NCBI GenBank assembly: GCA_026168455.1
Contig: CM047431.1
Coordinates: 59,664,910 to 59,728,909 of the forward strand
Length of the DNA: 64,000 nt
Direction: 5' to 3'
Origin: Theocolax elegans
Taxonomy: Eukaryota > Arthropoda > Insecta > Hymenoptera > Cerocephalidae
The notes below the pieces were generated by a model. That model saw only the letters and a program-made list of their open reading frames with translations, did no database searches and was not told the origin of the DNA. A program made the position numbers and the translations under genes. Below, piece by piece: positions 33,964 through 46,456 of the stretch (its first letter is position 1; every line of letters starts with the position of its first letter).

Positions 33964-36535
33964 TGCATAAAAGTGATTAGTGCCCGAAGGGAGGTAAAAC
34001 GTTGCACACCGCGCGCTGGCTTCATCCTCGATAATTATAACATTAATTTGCCTAGCTAATATTTGACGTATACACTAGAGGGACAGATTGAGAGAGAGAG
34101 AGGAGGATGGAGGAGGGTGGAGCAGCCCGGAAAGGACGAGTGGTGCGGTTATATAGGCCTGTTATTACGTATGCACGTGTATTACGCGTGTACTCGACGT
34201 TGAACATGCGTTGAAGATTTGCGGCGCGCGAGAGTCTCTTGGTGGCAATTAATTTTCAAGTACAACTCGGTACGATAATTTTCGTTGTGAATTTCATCCC
34301 ACCGAGTCACGCGACTTTGGACTCGTCGTGCGTTTAAACCATCAACGTTTACCTTCGAGAGATCGACATACATTCGTTTGTACGGTATATCTGCGCGAGA
34401 CCACTTTGTATAACTGTCTATATGTATATATATATATATATACATCGATTCCTCGATTTCGATCTTACGTATATATCATATCAATTATATTTGAATTTGG
34501 TGTACATCCACCCATCGATGTAACCTTCCCTCGGTCTACACATATCTGCGTACAACACACACACACACACTATACCCTATGTACGTATTTTGATACATAT
34601 TGATTTACGGAAATATACATTTTCAAGTTTGTACCGTCACGAAACTCGCGCGCACGACGGTGTACACATGCATGTGTGGGTATCATATATACATCACCCT
34701 CGACTCCCCGAATATTGGTAGAGGAGTTGGATGACATTATTTTTAGATTTTCTCGCTTCGAAACGTATATATATATATGTACTTATTTAAATGTAAGAAA
34801 GCAAGGAAGGAAGACAGAACGTTGCATCATTGTTTTTTGCTTAATATATATATATGTATATACGAGGCGGTCGATGGGGCGGTGCTATTATCTACATCCG
34901 CGTTCCTTTCTTGCGGTCCATTGTTGAAGTGGTTGCAAATCGTGCAAGTTTCGTCGACAACGAACCTAATTTATTTACACGGCTCGCCTGTCACGAAACC
35001 CGTACGTCTGCGTCCAGATAATCATAAATCATCCGTTTCATCTTCGTTTGTTTCTCTTTTTAATTTTACACTCTCAGTCGGCTCGCTCCATCCTCCTTCT
35101 TCGTTCGAATGATTAAAACACATTAGTTTTCCATGATCGTAATAAAATCCATCGGTATATTCATTATTTACGGCCGTCGAGTTCAGAACGTATACGATAT
35201 GAAAAGATATTTTAACGTTATATGTACACATGTGTCGTCTCGCATTATTTGTGCATATATATGAGTGTGCGTGTGTGGAGTTGGTATAACATTATAATTT
35301 TTCAAGTACTTTTTTTCTTGATCTCTGTTATAAAAATATATTTTTTTTTATTTTCGTTTCTTAATTAGAGTTTGTAACAATGTTCCTGATCTATGTTATA
35401 CGAAAATCCATTTTTTTCTATTTCATTTCTTAATTAGAGTTTGTACTAAGTTATACATTTGCGCAACTGCATGTATTCGTCATATGTACATATCGCATTA
35501 TTATTTTTATCACGTTTTAAAATTATATATATATATATGCGAGATTCCATGTGAAGTGATCCAGGTAAAAATAGAATTTTGTTTTAATGTATGGAATCAG
35601 TATAAAACTACTTGAATAGAGTGTAGCTAAATTTTTAGACCTAAATTTCAATTAGTACCAGAGCTGTAACCAATCAAAAAATCGAATTTTTTTTAAAAAA
35701 TGACTTATTGGCCATTTTTATCACTACATAACTCAAAATCTAACAATTTTTTCTTATATACATTAAATTTGAAAAAGTTTATAAATTTCAAGAAGAATCT
35801 GTTGAAATATTTCATTTATATTAGTTTAACACATTGAATATAGTTATAATTAATAAAAACCTTTATAGTAAAAAAAAGGGTTGTACGATCAAAAATATTT
35901 TATCCATCCAAAAATCTAATTCATCGATGATTAATTACCTTCAAAATGGTCCAAAGTTTGAGTGCGGCAGAGCATTTCAGACAAAGTTATGGTGTTTTTA
36001 GGCAAATTTCTTAAAAAAAGAGAGCGAATGCATTTTATGAAAAAAACAGAGTAACCGTATACTTGCATTCAAACAACATGGCACTATTATTCTTCAATAA
36101 TACAAAAATATACTATTTAATGTTAGTTACTGATACTTTTCAATCTCTAAGCTGCTTACCATCACAAAGCAGTAGGTATAAGCAGTTATACCTGTTATAT
36201 AATTGGATAAATATCTGAAACTTTTTATAATTCCAATAAATCCAATTATATAACAGGTATAACTAAAAGTATCAGACTTAAATAACAACTAAATAAAAGT
36301 ATCAGTAACTAACAATAAATAGTATATTTCAGTAATATTGAAGAATATTAGTGCCATGTTGTTTGAATGCAAGTATACGGTTAGTCTGTTTTCTTCATAA
36401 AATGCATTTGCTCTCTTTTTTAAGAAATTTGCCTAAAAACACCATAACTTTGTCTGAAATGCTCTGCCGCACTCAAACTTTGCATTATTTGAAGGTAATT
36501 AATCATCGATGAATTAGATTTTTGGATGGATAAAA
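33964..36535 (+). repeat. Tandem duplication pair 3, copy F
   Basis: Counterpart of 31380-33963. Beyond 36535 the sequence continues through the rest of the foldback element, which copy E lacks. From 34905 onward it is also the first member of pair 4. Confidence 0.88.
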
Positions 36536-37806
36536 TATTTTTGATCGTACAACCCTTTTTTTTACTATAAAGGTTTTTATTGATTATAACTGTATTCAAT
36601 GTTTAAAAATAATATAAATGAAATATTTCAACTGATTCTTCTTGAAATTAATAAACTTTTTCAAATTGAATGTATATAAGAAAAAGTTGTTAGATTTTGA
36701 GTTATTAAGTGATAAACATGGCCAATAAGTCAATTTTTTCAAAAATTCTATTTTTGATTGGCTACAACTCTGGTACTAATTGAAATTCAGGTCTAAAAAT
36801 TTAGCTACACTTTATTCAAGTAGTTTTTTACTGATTCCATACATTAAAACAAAATTCTATTTTTTAACTGGATCACTTCACATGGAATCTCCCATATATA
36901 TATATATATACATATGCAAATGACGATGAAAATAAAATGGTGAACGATTTGCGGAAGGAAATGTTCGGTTACACGACGTAAGACGACCTCAAAACTGTGC
37001 TCTACCTCAAATGAAAGGAATATAACCCGTGAAATACAGAATTTGAAGAGATAAATCGATTTGATATTCCGGGAAATGCGAAGATGCGCAATATCCGATC
37101 GGTTTGTACATCACGTACGTATAATATTAGATTGCGCGAATCCTCGAAAATTCAATCGTATATGTATGTATATATATATATATATATATCAGGATTTTCG
37201 GATCATTATATTTTTAATTTTATATATATACAAATGAAGAGTTATTCGTTTTTTTTTCTCTCTTTGCTATGTAATCGACCACTAGCGTAAGTGCTGCGTG
37301 CAGCGCGTAATGAATATTGTAATTGGACGCGCGATATCTTACAATACAATCAATTATTAATTAATATAGCGAGGGTATACCGTATACTTGTCTATACACT
37401 ACTAAAAAAAGTTAGATTCAAATAATTTTACTTTTACGTATTCGCGAGTAAATATATACATTTAATAATCTCACCCTCGGTCTTATCGTATTACGTTTCG
37501 CGCTAACGAAATCGCTTCACTCGATACGCGTGCCTGTGTATACAATTTTTTCCTCTTTTTTTTTTATCACCTTGCAGTCAACTCGGTTCGCGCACACAAA
37601 AACGTATCCCGTTCGTACGCGCGCGGTCAAATTTCCGGAAAATTCGAGGTTGCCGCGCCCCAAAATCGCGGGTGCCAAATCCCCGCGGGCGAGATCGTCC
37701 CCTCCGCTTGTCGTCGCGAAAACGAAGGGGACGATGGTTGTATAATATACGTACACCACGGTTAGAGTGCGGTAGTGGGTAGCAGGAGGAAGAGGAGGAT
37801 CATAAT
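34905..37806 (+). repeat. Tandem duplication pair 4, first copy
   Basis: Begins CCTTTCTTGCGGTCC and repeats directly at 37807-40745. It overlaps copy F. It contains one complete foldback element and a GC-rich block (about 37578-37740) preceded by a good 3' splice-acceptor-like tract ending CCTTGCAG. No gene model could be built on that block. Confidence 0.9.
35538..36893. mobile_element. Complete foldback element, about 1.36 kb
   Basis: Two arms of roughly 650 bp are near-complete inverted complements around a centre near 36220, where CTGTTATATAATTGGA faces TCCAATTATATAACAG. Outer ends are GAGATTCCATGTGAAGTG and its complement, each flanked by (TA)n. This fits a non-autonomous TIR element inserted at TA, which is inference. 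No open frame resembles a transposase. Further copies are at 32978-33963 (truncated) and 38450-39803. Confidence 0.85.
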
Positions 37807-40075
37807 CCTTTCTTGCGGTCCATTGTTGAAGTGGTTGCAAATCGTGCAAGTTTCGTCGACAACGAACCTAATTTATTTACACGGCTCGCCTGTCACGAAA
37901 CCCGTACGTCTGCGTCCAGATAATCATAAATCATCCGTTTCATCTTCGTTTGTTTCTCTTTTTAATTTTACACTCTCAGTCGGCTCGCTCCATCCTCCTT
38001 CTTCGTTCGAATGATTAAAACACATTAGTTTTCCATGATCGTAATAAAATCCATCGGTATATTCATTATTTACGGCCGTCGAGTTCAGAACGTATACGAT
38101 ATGAAAAGATATTTTAACGTTATATGTACACATGTGTCGTCTCGCATTATTTACGCATATATGTGTGTGTGTGTGTGTCTTTGTGGAGTTGGTATAACAT
38201 TATAATTTTTCAAGTACTTTTTTTCTTGATCTCTGTTATAAAAATATATTTTTTTTTTATTTTCGTTTCTTAATTAGAGTTTGTAGCAATGTTCCTGATC
38301 TATGTTATACGAAAATCCATTTTTTTTTCTATTTCATTTCTTAATTAGAGTTTGTACTAAGTTATACATTTGCGCAACTGCATGTATTCGTCATATGTAC
38401 ATATCGCATTATTATTTTTATCACGTTTTAAAATTATATATATATATATGCGAGATTCCATGTGAAGTGATCCAGGTAAAAAATAGAATTTTGTTTTAAT
38501 GTATGGAATCAGTATAAAACTACTTGAATAGAGTGTAGCTAAATTTTTAGACCTAAATTTCAATTAGTACCAGAGCTGTAACCAATCAAAAAATCGAATT
38601 TTTTTTAAAAAATGACTTATTGGCCATTTTTATCACTACATAACTCAAAATCTAACAATTTTTTCTTATATACATTAAATTTGAAAAAGTTTATAAATTT
38701 CAAGAAGAATCTGTTGAAATATTTCATTTATATTAGTTTAACACATTGAATATAGTTATAATTAATAAAAACCTTTATAGTAAAAAAAGGGTTGTACGAT
38801 CAAAAATATTTTATCCATCCAAAAATCTAATTCATCGATGATTAATTACCTTCAAAATGGTCCAAAGTTTGAGTGCGGCAGAGCATTTCAGACAAAGTTA
38901 TGGTGTTTTTAGGCAAATTTCTTAAAAAAAGAGAGCGAATGCATTTTATGAAAAAAACAGAGTAACCGTATACTTGCATTCAAACAACATGGCACTATTA
39001 TTCTTCAATAATACAAAAATATACTATTTAATGTTAGTTACTGATACTTTTCAATCTCTAAGCTGCTTACCATCACAAAGCAGTAGGTATAAGCAGTTAT
39101 ACCTGTTATATAATTGGATAAATATCTGAAACTTTTTATAATTCCAATAAATCCAATTATATAACAGGTATAACTAAAAGTATCAGACTTAAATAACAAC
39201 TAAATAAAAGTATCAGTAACTAACAATAAATAGTATATTTCAGTAATATTGAAGAATATTAGTGCCATGTTGTTTGAATGCAAGTATACGGTTAGTCTGT
39301 TTTCTTCATAAAATGCATTTGCTCTCTTTTTTTAAGAAATTTGCCTAAAACACCATAACTTTGTCTGAAATGCTCTGCCGCACTCAAACTTTGCATTATT
39401 TTGAAGGTAATTAATCATCGATGAATTAGATTTTTGGATGGATAAAATATTTTTGATCGTACAACCCTTTTTTTTTACTATAAAGGTTTTTATTGATTAT
39501 AACTGTATTCAATGTTTAAAAATAATATAATGAAATATTTCAACTGATTCTTCTTGAAATTAATAACTTTTTCAAATTGAATGTATATAAGAAAAAGTTG
39601 TTAGATTTTGAGTTATTAAGTGATAAACATGGCCAATAAGTCAATTTTTTCAAAAATTCTATTTTTTGATTGGCTACAACTCTGGTACTAATTGAAATTC
39701 AGGTCTAAAAATTAGCTACACTTTATTCAAGTAGTTTTTTACTGATTCATACATTAAAACAAAATTCTATTTTTTAACTGGATCACTTCACATGGAATCT
39801 CCCATATATATATATATATACATATGCAAATGACGATGAAAATAAAATGGTGAACGATTTGCGGAAGGAAATGTTCGGTTACACGACGTAAGACGACCTC
39901 AAAACTGTGCTCTACCTCAAATGAAAGGAATATAACCCGTGAAATACAGAATTTGAAGAGATAAATCGATTTGATATTCCGGGAAATGCGAAGATGCGCA
40001 ATATCCGATCGGTTTGTACATCACGTACGTATAATATTAGATTGCGCGAATCCTCGAAAATTCAATCGTATATGT

Positions 40076-40131
<56 letters not shown>

Positions 40132-40745
40132 GATTTTCGGATCATTATATTTTTAATTATATATATACAAATGAAGAGTTATTCGTTTTTTTTTCTCTCT
40201 TTGCTATGTATATCGACCACTAGCGTAAGTGCTGCGTGCAGCGCGTAATGAATATTGTAATTGGACACGCGATATCTTACAATACAATCAATTATTAATT
40301 AATATAGCGAGGGTATACCGTATACTTGTCTATACACTACTAAAAAAAGTTAGATTCAAATAATTTTACTTTTACGTATTCGCGAGTAAATATATACATT
40401 TAATAATCTCACCCTCGGTCTTATCGTATTACGTTTCGCGCTAACGAAATCGCTTCACTCGATACGCGTGCCTGTGTATACAATTTTTTCCTCTTTTTTT
40501 TTTTATCACCTTGCAGTCAACTCGGTTCGCGCACTAAAAACGTATCCCGTTCGTACGCGCGCGGTCAAATTTCCGGAAAATTCGAGGTTGCCGCGCCCCA
40601 AAATCGCGGGTGCCAAATCCCCGCGGGCGAGATCGTCCCCTCCGCTTGTCGTCGCGAAAACGAAGGGGACGATGGTTGTATATATATACGTACACCACGG
40701 TTAGAGTGCGGTAGTGGGTAGCAGGAGGAAGAGGAGGATCATAAT
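37807..40745 (+). repeat. Tandem duplication pair 4, second copy
   Basis: Counterpart of 34905-37806. Notable differences are a longer (TA)n at 40080-40128 and a one- or two-base change in the GC-rich block near 40534. Confidence 0.9.
38450..39803. mobile_element. Complete foldback element, second full copy
   Basis: Same structure as 35538-36893, with only small indels between the two. It duplicated as part of the larger unit rather than by transposition. Confidence 0.85.
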
Positions 40746-42581
40746 TAAAATCAGAGACGACGACGATGACGACGGAAAACGAGTCTGGCGGTTCGGAACG
40801 GAGGTGCAAGCCCGGATAATTCGAAATAATGTTCTAATTGCCCCCCTCGCCGACGGGGCTAAGCGGCTTTTTCTCCCTTCCCCCTCACCCCTCCCCCTAC
40901 CCACCCACCGTCGTCGCCCTTCTCTATATGTATATATATATATACTCGAATGCAAATGTAATCGATGATTTCTCCCAGTTTCTTATTTAGCTGTACCGTC
41001 CATTTCCTACGTTATTATCAAGAGCTTTATTATTTTATCAAGTCAAATCACATTTTTATTGATTTTACTACTCCTCCTCCTCGTCCTCCTCATACTTTAT
41101 CATTCTCTTGCGTTGTCACACGTACACGTAACGATCGCGGTTTAAAATTTTGAATTTTCAATATATATATATATACACACAGGTGCTAATTGACGAATCG
41201 CTTATACGCGATTGTTGACGAGATGTTTTACGAGTTGTTTCACCGTTTCGTTTCCAATTCGAACTCCATTATATTCGTCCGTTTTTTGTTAATCACCCGC
41301 TCGCTCGATTACGATACATCCCGAAATTTGTTCGCGCGCGCGATTGTTTTCCGCAATTAATTAAAATTAACGATCACGCGCGCCTGTGCGATCGTTCAAT
41401 TATAGATCCATAATTGATAAACGTAAAATATATATATTTAACAATTTTTTAGGTACACACACACACACATACACACAGATTATATTTTGCAATTGAACTG
41501 TCAAAGGTCGAATTATCTTAGGACGAGCCGGGTGATCGGGCGTACAAACGTGAAAATTTCATTTAACGGTATACGTATAGCAATTACCGAAAATTATATA
41601 CGAACGACACGATTAAAATCATCGAAAGATCGTTACGATCATTTCCAAAGTTACATAATATAGGGCGCACTCGCGTGTATGTATACGTAATATACACGGC
41701 GTTACTCGACTAAATCCCGAACGAATCAATTAATTTTATTATTTATAACGGTCGACGAGATAACTGGGTGACGTAATATTAATATAATTCACTAGATATA
41801 TAGAGTTATCGAGATCTCATTAAATTAATATATATAGTAGTTATATCTGTGTGATGTCCTTGTGTTCGCGCGCGCGAATTTATTACACTTAGCGCAAAGC
41901 AATTTGTTGCGGATCTATATATACAAGCGCGTGTAAATAAACATTCGGAATGATTATATCTTGACTCCGAAAAGGAATATAGAAGGAGATAGAGAGATAG
42001 AGAGAGAGAATAAGGTAAATCTCTGCCATTCCGTAATAAAGTTTTTTTCTCTCCTTAGCGCTCTTTAATATCACTTAGGATACGGCGGAGTAAGTTCGTC
42101 GAGTCACATTTTTATCCCTCCCCCTATTTCAGGCAGTATCCGGTGTTTCTTTTTTTTTTCGTTCCCTTCGTCGACCCCACTCGTTCTCTCCTCTGTATAG
42201 CTTATTCTTTCGCATTATTTTCTCCAGATGTGCGGGGTTCGGTGGATGGCGGGCGATACGTTATATTCTAAAAAGAACATGAGGCATTAGTGCCCATCTC
42301 GACGTATCCGAGTGTCTATACATATATATATATATATATACAACTTTTCTCTCGCGTGATTTGATGTATTTTTTTAAAAGTATATCGCGTACCGAGATAC
42401 AAAAGTTCGACTATGCGTATATATACGGCGGTGCACTGTACAAGCTGTTGCACTCTATACATTACAGATATACGCAACGCGGTCGTGTGTATATAGTTAT
42501 TTTTTTATTATTTTTTTTTACTTCAAATCGATGTACGTTTTTTTTATTCGCGCATTTCGAACTTACGTTTATTATGGTATA
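40746..42581. other. Non-coding stretch with GC-richer and C-rich patches
   Basis: Contains a C-rich patch (about 40860-40920), several short (TA)n and (CA)n tracts and CG-rich motifs such as TTCGCGCGCGCGA near 41331. No gene recognised. Confidence 0.4.
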
Positions 42582-43346
42582 TAGTATATCGTCGGCTGAG
42601 TGGAAGAACAGTCTATCTCGGAACTTGCTTGGAAAACGCCCTATCTCGCGATCTGCTTGGAAAACGCCCTATCTCGGAACTTGCTTGGAAAACGCCCTAT
42701 CTCGGAACTTGCTTGAAAAACGCCCTATGTCGGAACTCGCTTCGAAAACACCCTATCTCGCGCCTCGGTTGAAAAACGCCCTATCTCAAATGAAATTTTT
42801 CGCTTTCAAATTTTGTAGTGGCACCTGCACTGCGCAACTTAAAAATACGGTCTTTCTAATTAAAATAAATTAATTAGTAAAGTGTTTAAAATTCGGAAAA
42901 ATATTGTTTAGGCATCATCGGGACTCCTCAGAGAAAGAGAGACTCCTCTGACTTTATCTGTCTATCAGCGGCGATGTATCGAGTACTTATTATATCACCC
43001 GACCTGTGTGCAATTTAAATAATGTTTTAAGTTAATAAAGGTTAAAAAAAAGTTGAGAGAACGTATGAGATTTTTAAGCTTAGAATTTTTAAGTTGCGCA
43101 GTCGTGCCACTACAAAATTTGAAAGCGAAAAATTTCATTTGAGATAGAGCGTTTTTCAACCGAGGCGCGAGATAGGGCGTTTTCCAAGCGAGTTCCGAGA
43201 TAGGGCGTTTTTCAAGCAAGTTCCGAGATAGGGTGTTTTCCAAGCAAGTTCCGAGATAGGGCGTTTTCCAAGCAGATCGCGAGATAGGGCGTTTTCCAAG
43301 CAAGTTCCGAGATAGACTGTTCTTCCACTCAGCCGACGATATATAG
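42582..43346. mobile_element. Foldback element with six 28-bp tandem units in each arm
   Basis: The left arm (42582-~42850) and right arm (~43069-43346) are inverted complements ending in TCGTCGGCTGAGTGG. Each arm holds six tandem 28-bp units with core GGAAAACGCCCTATCT. Variant units occupy the same mirrored positions: unit 2 begins CGCGATCT and unit 6 CGCGCCTCGG in both arms. The array therefore existed before the inverted duplication. The spacer (~215 bp) is AT-rich. The 170-codon plus-strand and 102-codon minus-strand open frames are translations of the repeat, not genes. Confidence 0.85.
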
Positions 43347-44244
43347 TTTGTGCGACGTACAGTGAAAATTTAAGCATTTTTGATAGTTTATCGGAGATAA
43401 CTATGAGAGTTCATTTTGTATTTTCTTCGTTGTTCCTTAAATTCGTTGGAGTGAGAGGAAGGACAATGTCGAGGTTTTCGGCAAATCGGGTCAGTAACTA
43501 TACGGTACGTTTTGCGGAGTGAAAATTTTAATGGAATTGTTAGGTCATTTTTATATTACTCGATCAAGAAATTCGAATATGTTTATGATTATACGTTCAA
43601 CCTTTAATCCTTAGAGAACACGCGATGATGTATAGCAAATTTTTAAAAAATTAGTACCCCTCTGCTAAAAATGATAAATAATCCTATTAAATCAATACCA
43701 ACGATTCATTTTATACATACTATATATAAACAATAAACTCAACAAATAATAAATAACTAGGCAAAACGAAAAAAAAGGGTACTTGTAACTTTAGTTGTTA
43801 AATATATAAAATAGTATGTAGTACACTAGGATCCAGTTGTGGCTGCACTGGAATACTCGATTACGTTTACTAAAAATTGTTACAGTTTGCGTAACCTTTT
43901 ACTCTTATACGGTAGCAGCACCATATGTTTTCACTCGGTGCTGATCTACTAGATTTAATTTGAATACTATATATATTACCGCTAGGTGTCGATTACCCAT
44001 TATCTCGTTATCCACAATTATAACACATGTATAGACATAGATGTATAATTTTTTTAAAAATATATATTATATCAATATAAATTGATATTTGTCGCTCGCG
44101 AATATATGTATAATATGTAAAATGAATAATTTTATCGGTCTATACCGAGCCATACGATAATAACTTCGAAAATAGATGTATAAAGTCTATTAATATTCTA
44201 TGCTTTAATTATTTAGTAATTAAATAGATTTTTTCTAATTATAG
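43347..44244. other. AT-rich non-coding stretch
   Basis: No gene or clear repeat recognised. Confidence 0.4.
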
Positions 44245-44441
44245 AATCGCACGAATGGAAAAGAACAATAGAGGATTTATTTATTTTCAATGGGTATATT
44301 GTGGAATTTCCTCATGTACAAAATTTTTCGGTTGAATTTGACGATTTTCGAAAATCTCGTCCGACACATCTGATTTGTAAATATAACGACCTAAAAAAAC
44401 GATTGATGAGAGACATCAGACGTACGAGAAACTTTAAATAT
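44245..44441 (+). CDS. Isolated exon-like block, product unknown
   Basis: An acceptor-like TTTTTTCTAATTATAG precedes 65 codons that read as a plausible soluble protein (SHEWKRTIEDLFIFNGYIVE, FSVEFDDFRKSRPTHLICK, LKKRLMRDIRRTRNF). A possible donor GTAAAT follows at 44442. Beyond the donor the frame stays open to 44618 but becomes hydrophobic and AT-driven. No start codon or partner exon was found. It could be an internal exon of a gene with distant exons, a gene relic, or chance. Confidence 0.35.
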
Positions 44442-44690
44442 GTAAATATTTTTCGAAAATACATAAATTTAACATTCGGTATTATATCGCCACATATATG
44501 GTATACCGTCATATATACCCAGTTGTTGATCAGTTTAAGTAAATCCCTACAGAATTTTATGTTAATAAATACTAATCATTTTATAATATTTGATGTACAC
44601 AGAAAGTATAAGTATTAAATTTCCTTTTAGCGATCTTAGAGAAATGAAATAACTGTTATTTTCGAAGCAACAATTTAAGAGAAAAAGCGG

Positions 44691-44885
44691 GAAGTACCAA
44701 TTTCTGATCAGTAAATTTTCGGTATATCGTATATCATTTCCTAGTTAAGTCTACTAACCAATTATTGGTTATTTAACCTTTAAATTGTATGTATAGCTAT
44801 GATCAGATTTATGTAAATGTTATTATTTTATTGAAATAATACACTGATCAGTAATTGGTTCAGGATCAACAATTTGGTACTTAAC
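44691..44885. mobile_element. Possible short TIR element, about 195 bp
   Basis: AAGTACCAATTTCTGATCAG near 44691 faces an imperfect complement near 44851-44884 (CTGATCAGTAATTGG to AATTTGGTACTT). The inverted repeats are short and imperfect and no target duplication is clear. Confidence 0.35.
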
Positions 44886-45137
44886 GGTAATAATCGAACG
44901 ACATGGTTTTATTTGACCTTGTTTCGTTGTAACTTATGGAGATCTGTAGAGAATAATATTTTCAATAGAGATAACAAACTTTCAAATTAATCGAAATTTA
45001 AATTTATTTGAACGAAATAATCTTACTCGATAAGATAAATATGCCAAGAGTGGGCCACATTAGCAGCGTAAAATCACGTTATCGCGTACAATTAGGTAAA
45101 AAACTAAAAAATCTATCATCTAATGTAAAATGTAACA

Positions 45138-45446
45138 TGGAGAGCATCTCAAGTTTGGCATCTCAAATGGAACAAAGTTATAGCAGAATTAAGAATTTAA
45201 AAAAATTTAGCTTAAAAAAATTAATAAAATTTGTACTGCCCAATTTTTGTTTAAAATAGCTTCTAATTCTTAATTCGGCTATAACTTTGCTCTATTCTAA
45301 CAGATTTAAGCGTATTTTTTTTAAATATATCTGTTTTATCTCAGCTTTTCATTGGTTTGCATGTCAATATTTGATAGGTTTGAAGTTACAAGCACTTGAA
45401 GTGAAATCTCTATTTTGTAGAAATTTTGCTTTAATGATGCTCTCCT
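45138..45446. mobile_element. Foldback element, shorter copy of the 5360-5785 family
   Basis: Shares long blocks with 5360-5785, for example TTTGTACTGCCCAATTTTTG and TCAATATTTGATAGGTT. Most of the outer left arm is missing. The ends GGAGAGCATC and GATGCTCTCC are complementary. A 252-bp open frame that runs into it is not supported as a gene. Confidence 0.6.
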
Positions 45447-45638
45447 TGTAAGTAAAATAAAGTACGTATATAAATTAATTATTCTCCATAATTTAAATAG
45501 AATGGTCATCTATACAGGTACATTCACCTAACTAATTGTCTCGGACTCGTCTCAATAGAAGTTATATTTGCTCACTCGAAATAATTTAATTTAAAGAGTC
45601 TTTATCTTTTTTCTTTACCAATTTATTAGGAATACAAC

Positions 45639-46456
45639 CCTGGTAAAAAATAAACCAACGAAAATGGTTGACCAACTAATTGTTCGGTAATTTTTTTAAC
45701 TAACGGTTAATCAAAATATTAACCAACAGTTGACCAACCGAACTGGTAAAGACTAAAAAAAATTTGCGATTAAAGTTTATTAAATCTTTACAGTTTTTTA
45801 CTTATATAATTTAATGTAGATTATAAGATTATTATTTAAACTATAAATATTAACAATTAAATTGTTAAAACATATTTTTTAACAACAACTTTATTTACTT
45901 TATAGGTTACGGTTCATTGTATTATAAGTTATATATATAGAAGCGTCAGATCAGCTGACGCGTGGTCTGTTTGCGTATAGTATAAAGCACAGGAAAGCGT
46001 TTGATCATCTGTAAATTAAAAAATTACGTATAAGATAGTTTCTGTATAATATACTATTTACAGATGGATAGCAAACGTCGCTCTAAAATATACAGAGACA
46101 GAAAAAAAATGAAAAAAGTTTTGCAAAATGTGTAACCTCGAAATGTCAATGTATTAATTTGTGAATCTCATTTAACCTTACAATTAAAAAGATATAAATA
46201 ATTTATGCACTTTATACAGTATTTCTTGTAAATAATCTATTTACAATTAATAAAAATAATTATTTACACATAATTATAGAAAATAAATCACTATGTAAAG
46301 AAATAAAATTTAACCAACAGTTAACCAACAGAACCGTCTAAAATGTGACGGAATAAGCCGTGTCATTGGTTAACCGTTGGTCAATCCGTTGGCTAACATC
46401 TTCATTTTTCGCCAACCGATGTCTAATTGCTTTCTTACGTTTTTTCCAGGGAAATT
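45639..46456. mobile_element. Possible TIR element, about 0.8 kb, with CCAAC-rich ends
   Basis: CCCTGGTAAAAAA at the left faces TTTTTTCCAGGG at the right. Inside both ends are repeated motifs of the type CAACAGTTRACCAAC in opposite orientation. The middle is AT-rich and contains a GCGTCAG/CTGACGC hairpin near 45955. No coding sequence. Confidence 0.45.

Noticed and set aside
37530..37745. GC-rich open frame after a good acceptor-like tract, repeated at 40468-40704
   Set aside because: The frame is shifted between the two copies by an indel and no domain or partner exon was found; kept only as a note inside the duplication entry.
42600..42790. CRISPR-like regular repeat array
   Set aside because: Units abut without unique spacers, are mirrored in an inverted arm, and the DNA is eukaryotic.
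42361..43377. Open frames of 170, 102 and 73 codons with repeating LGKRPIS-like peptides
   Set aside because: The 28-bp unit cycles through all three frames, so these are by-products of the minisatellite, not a repeat protein.
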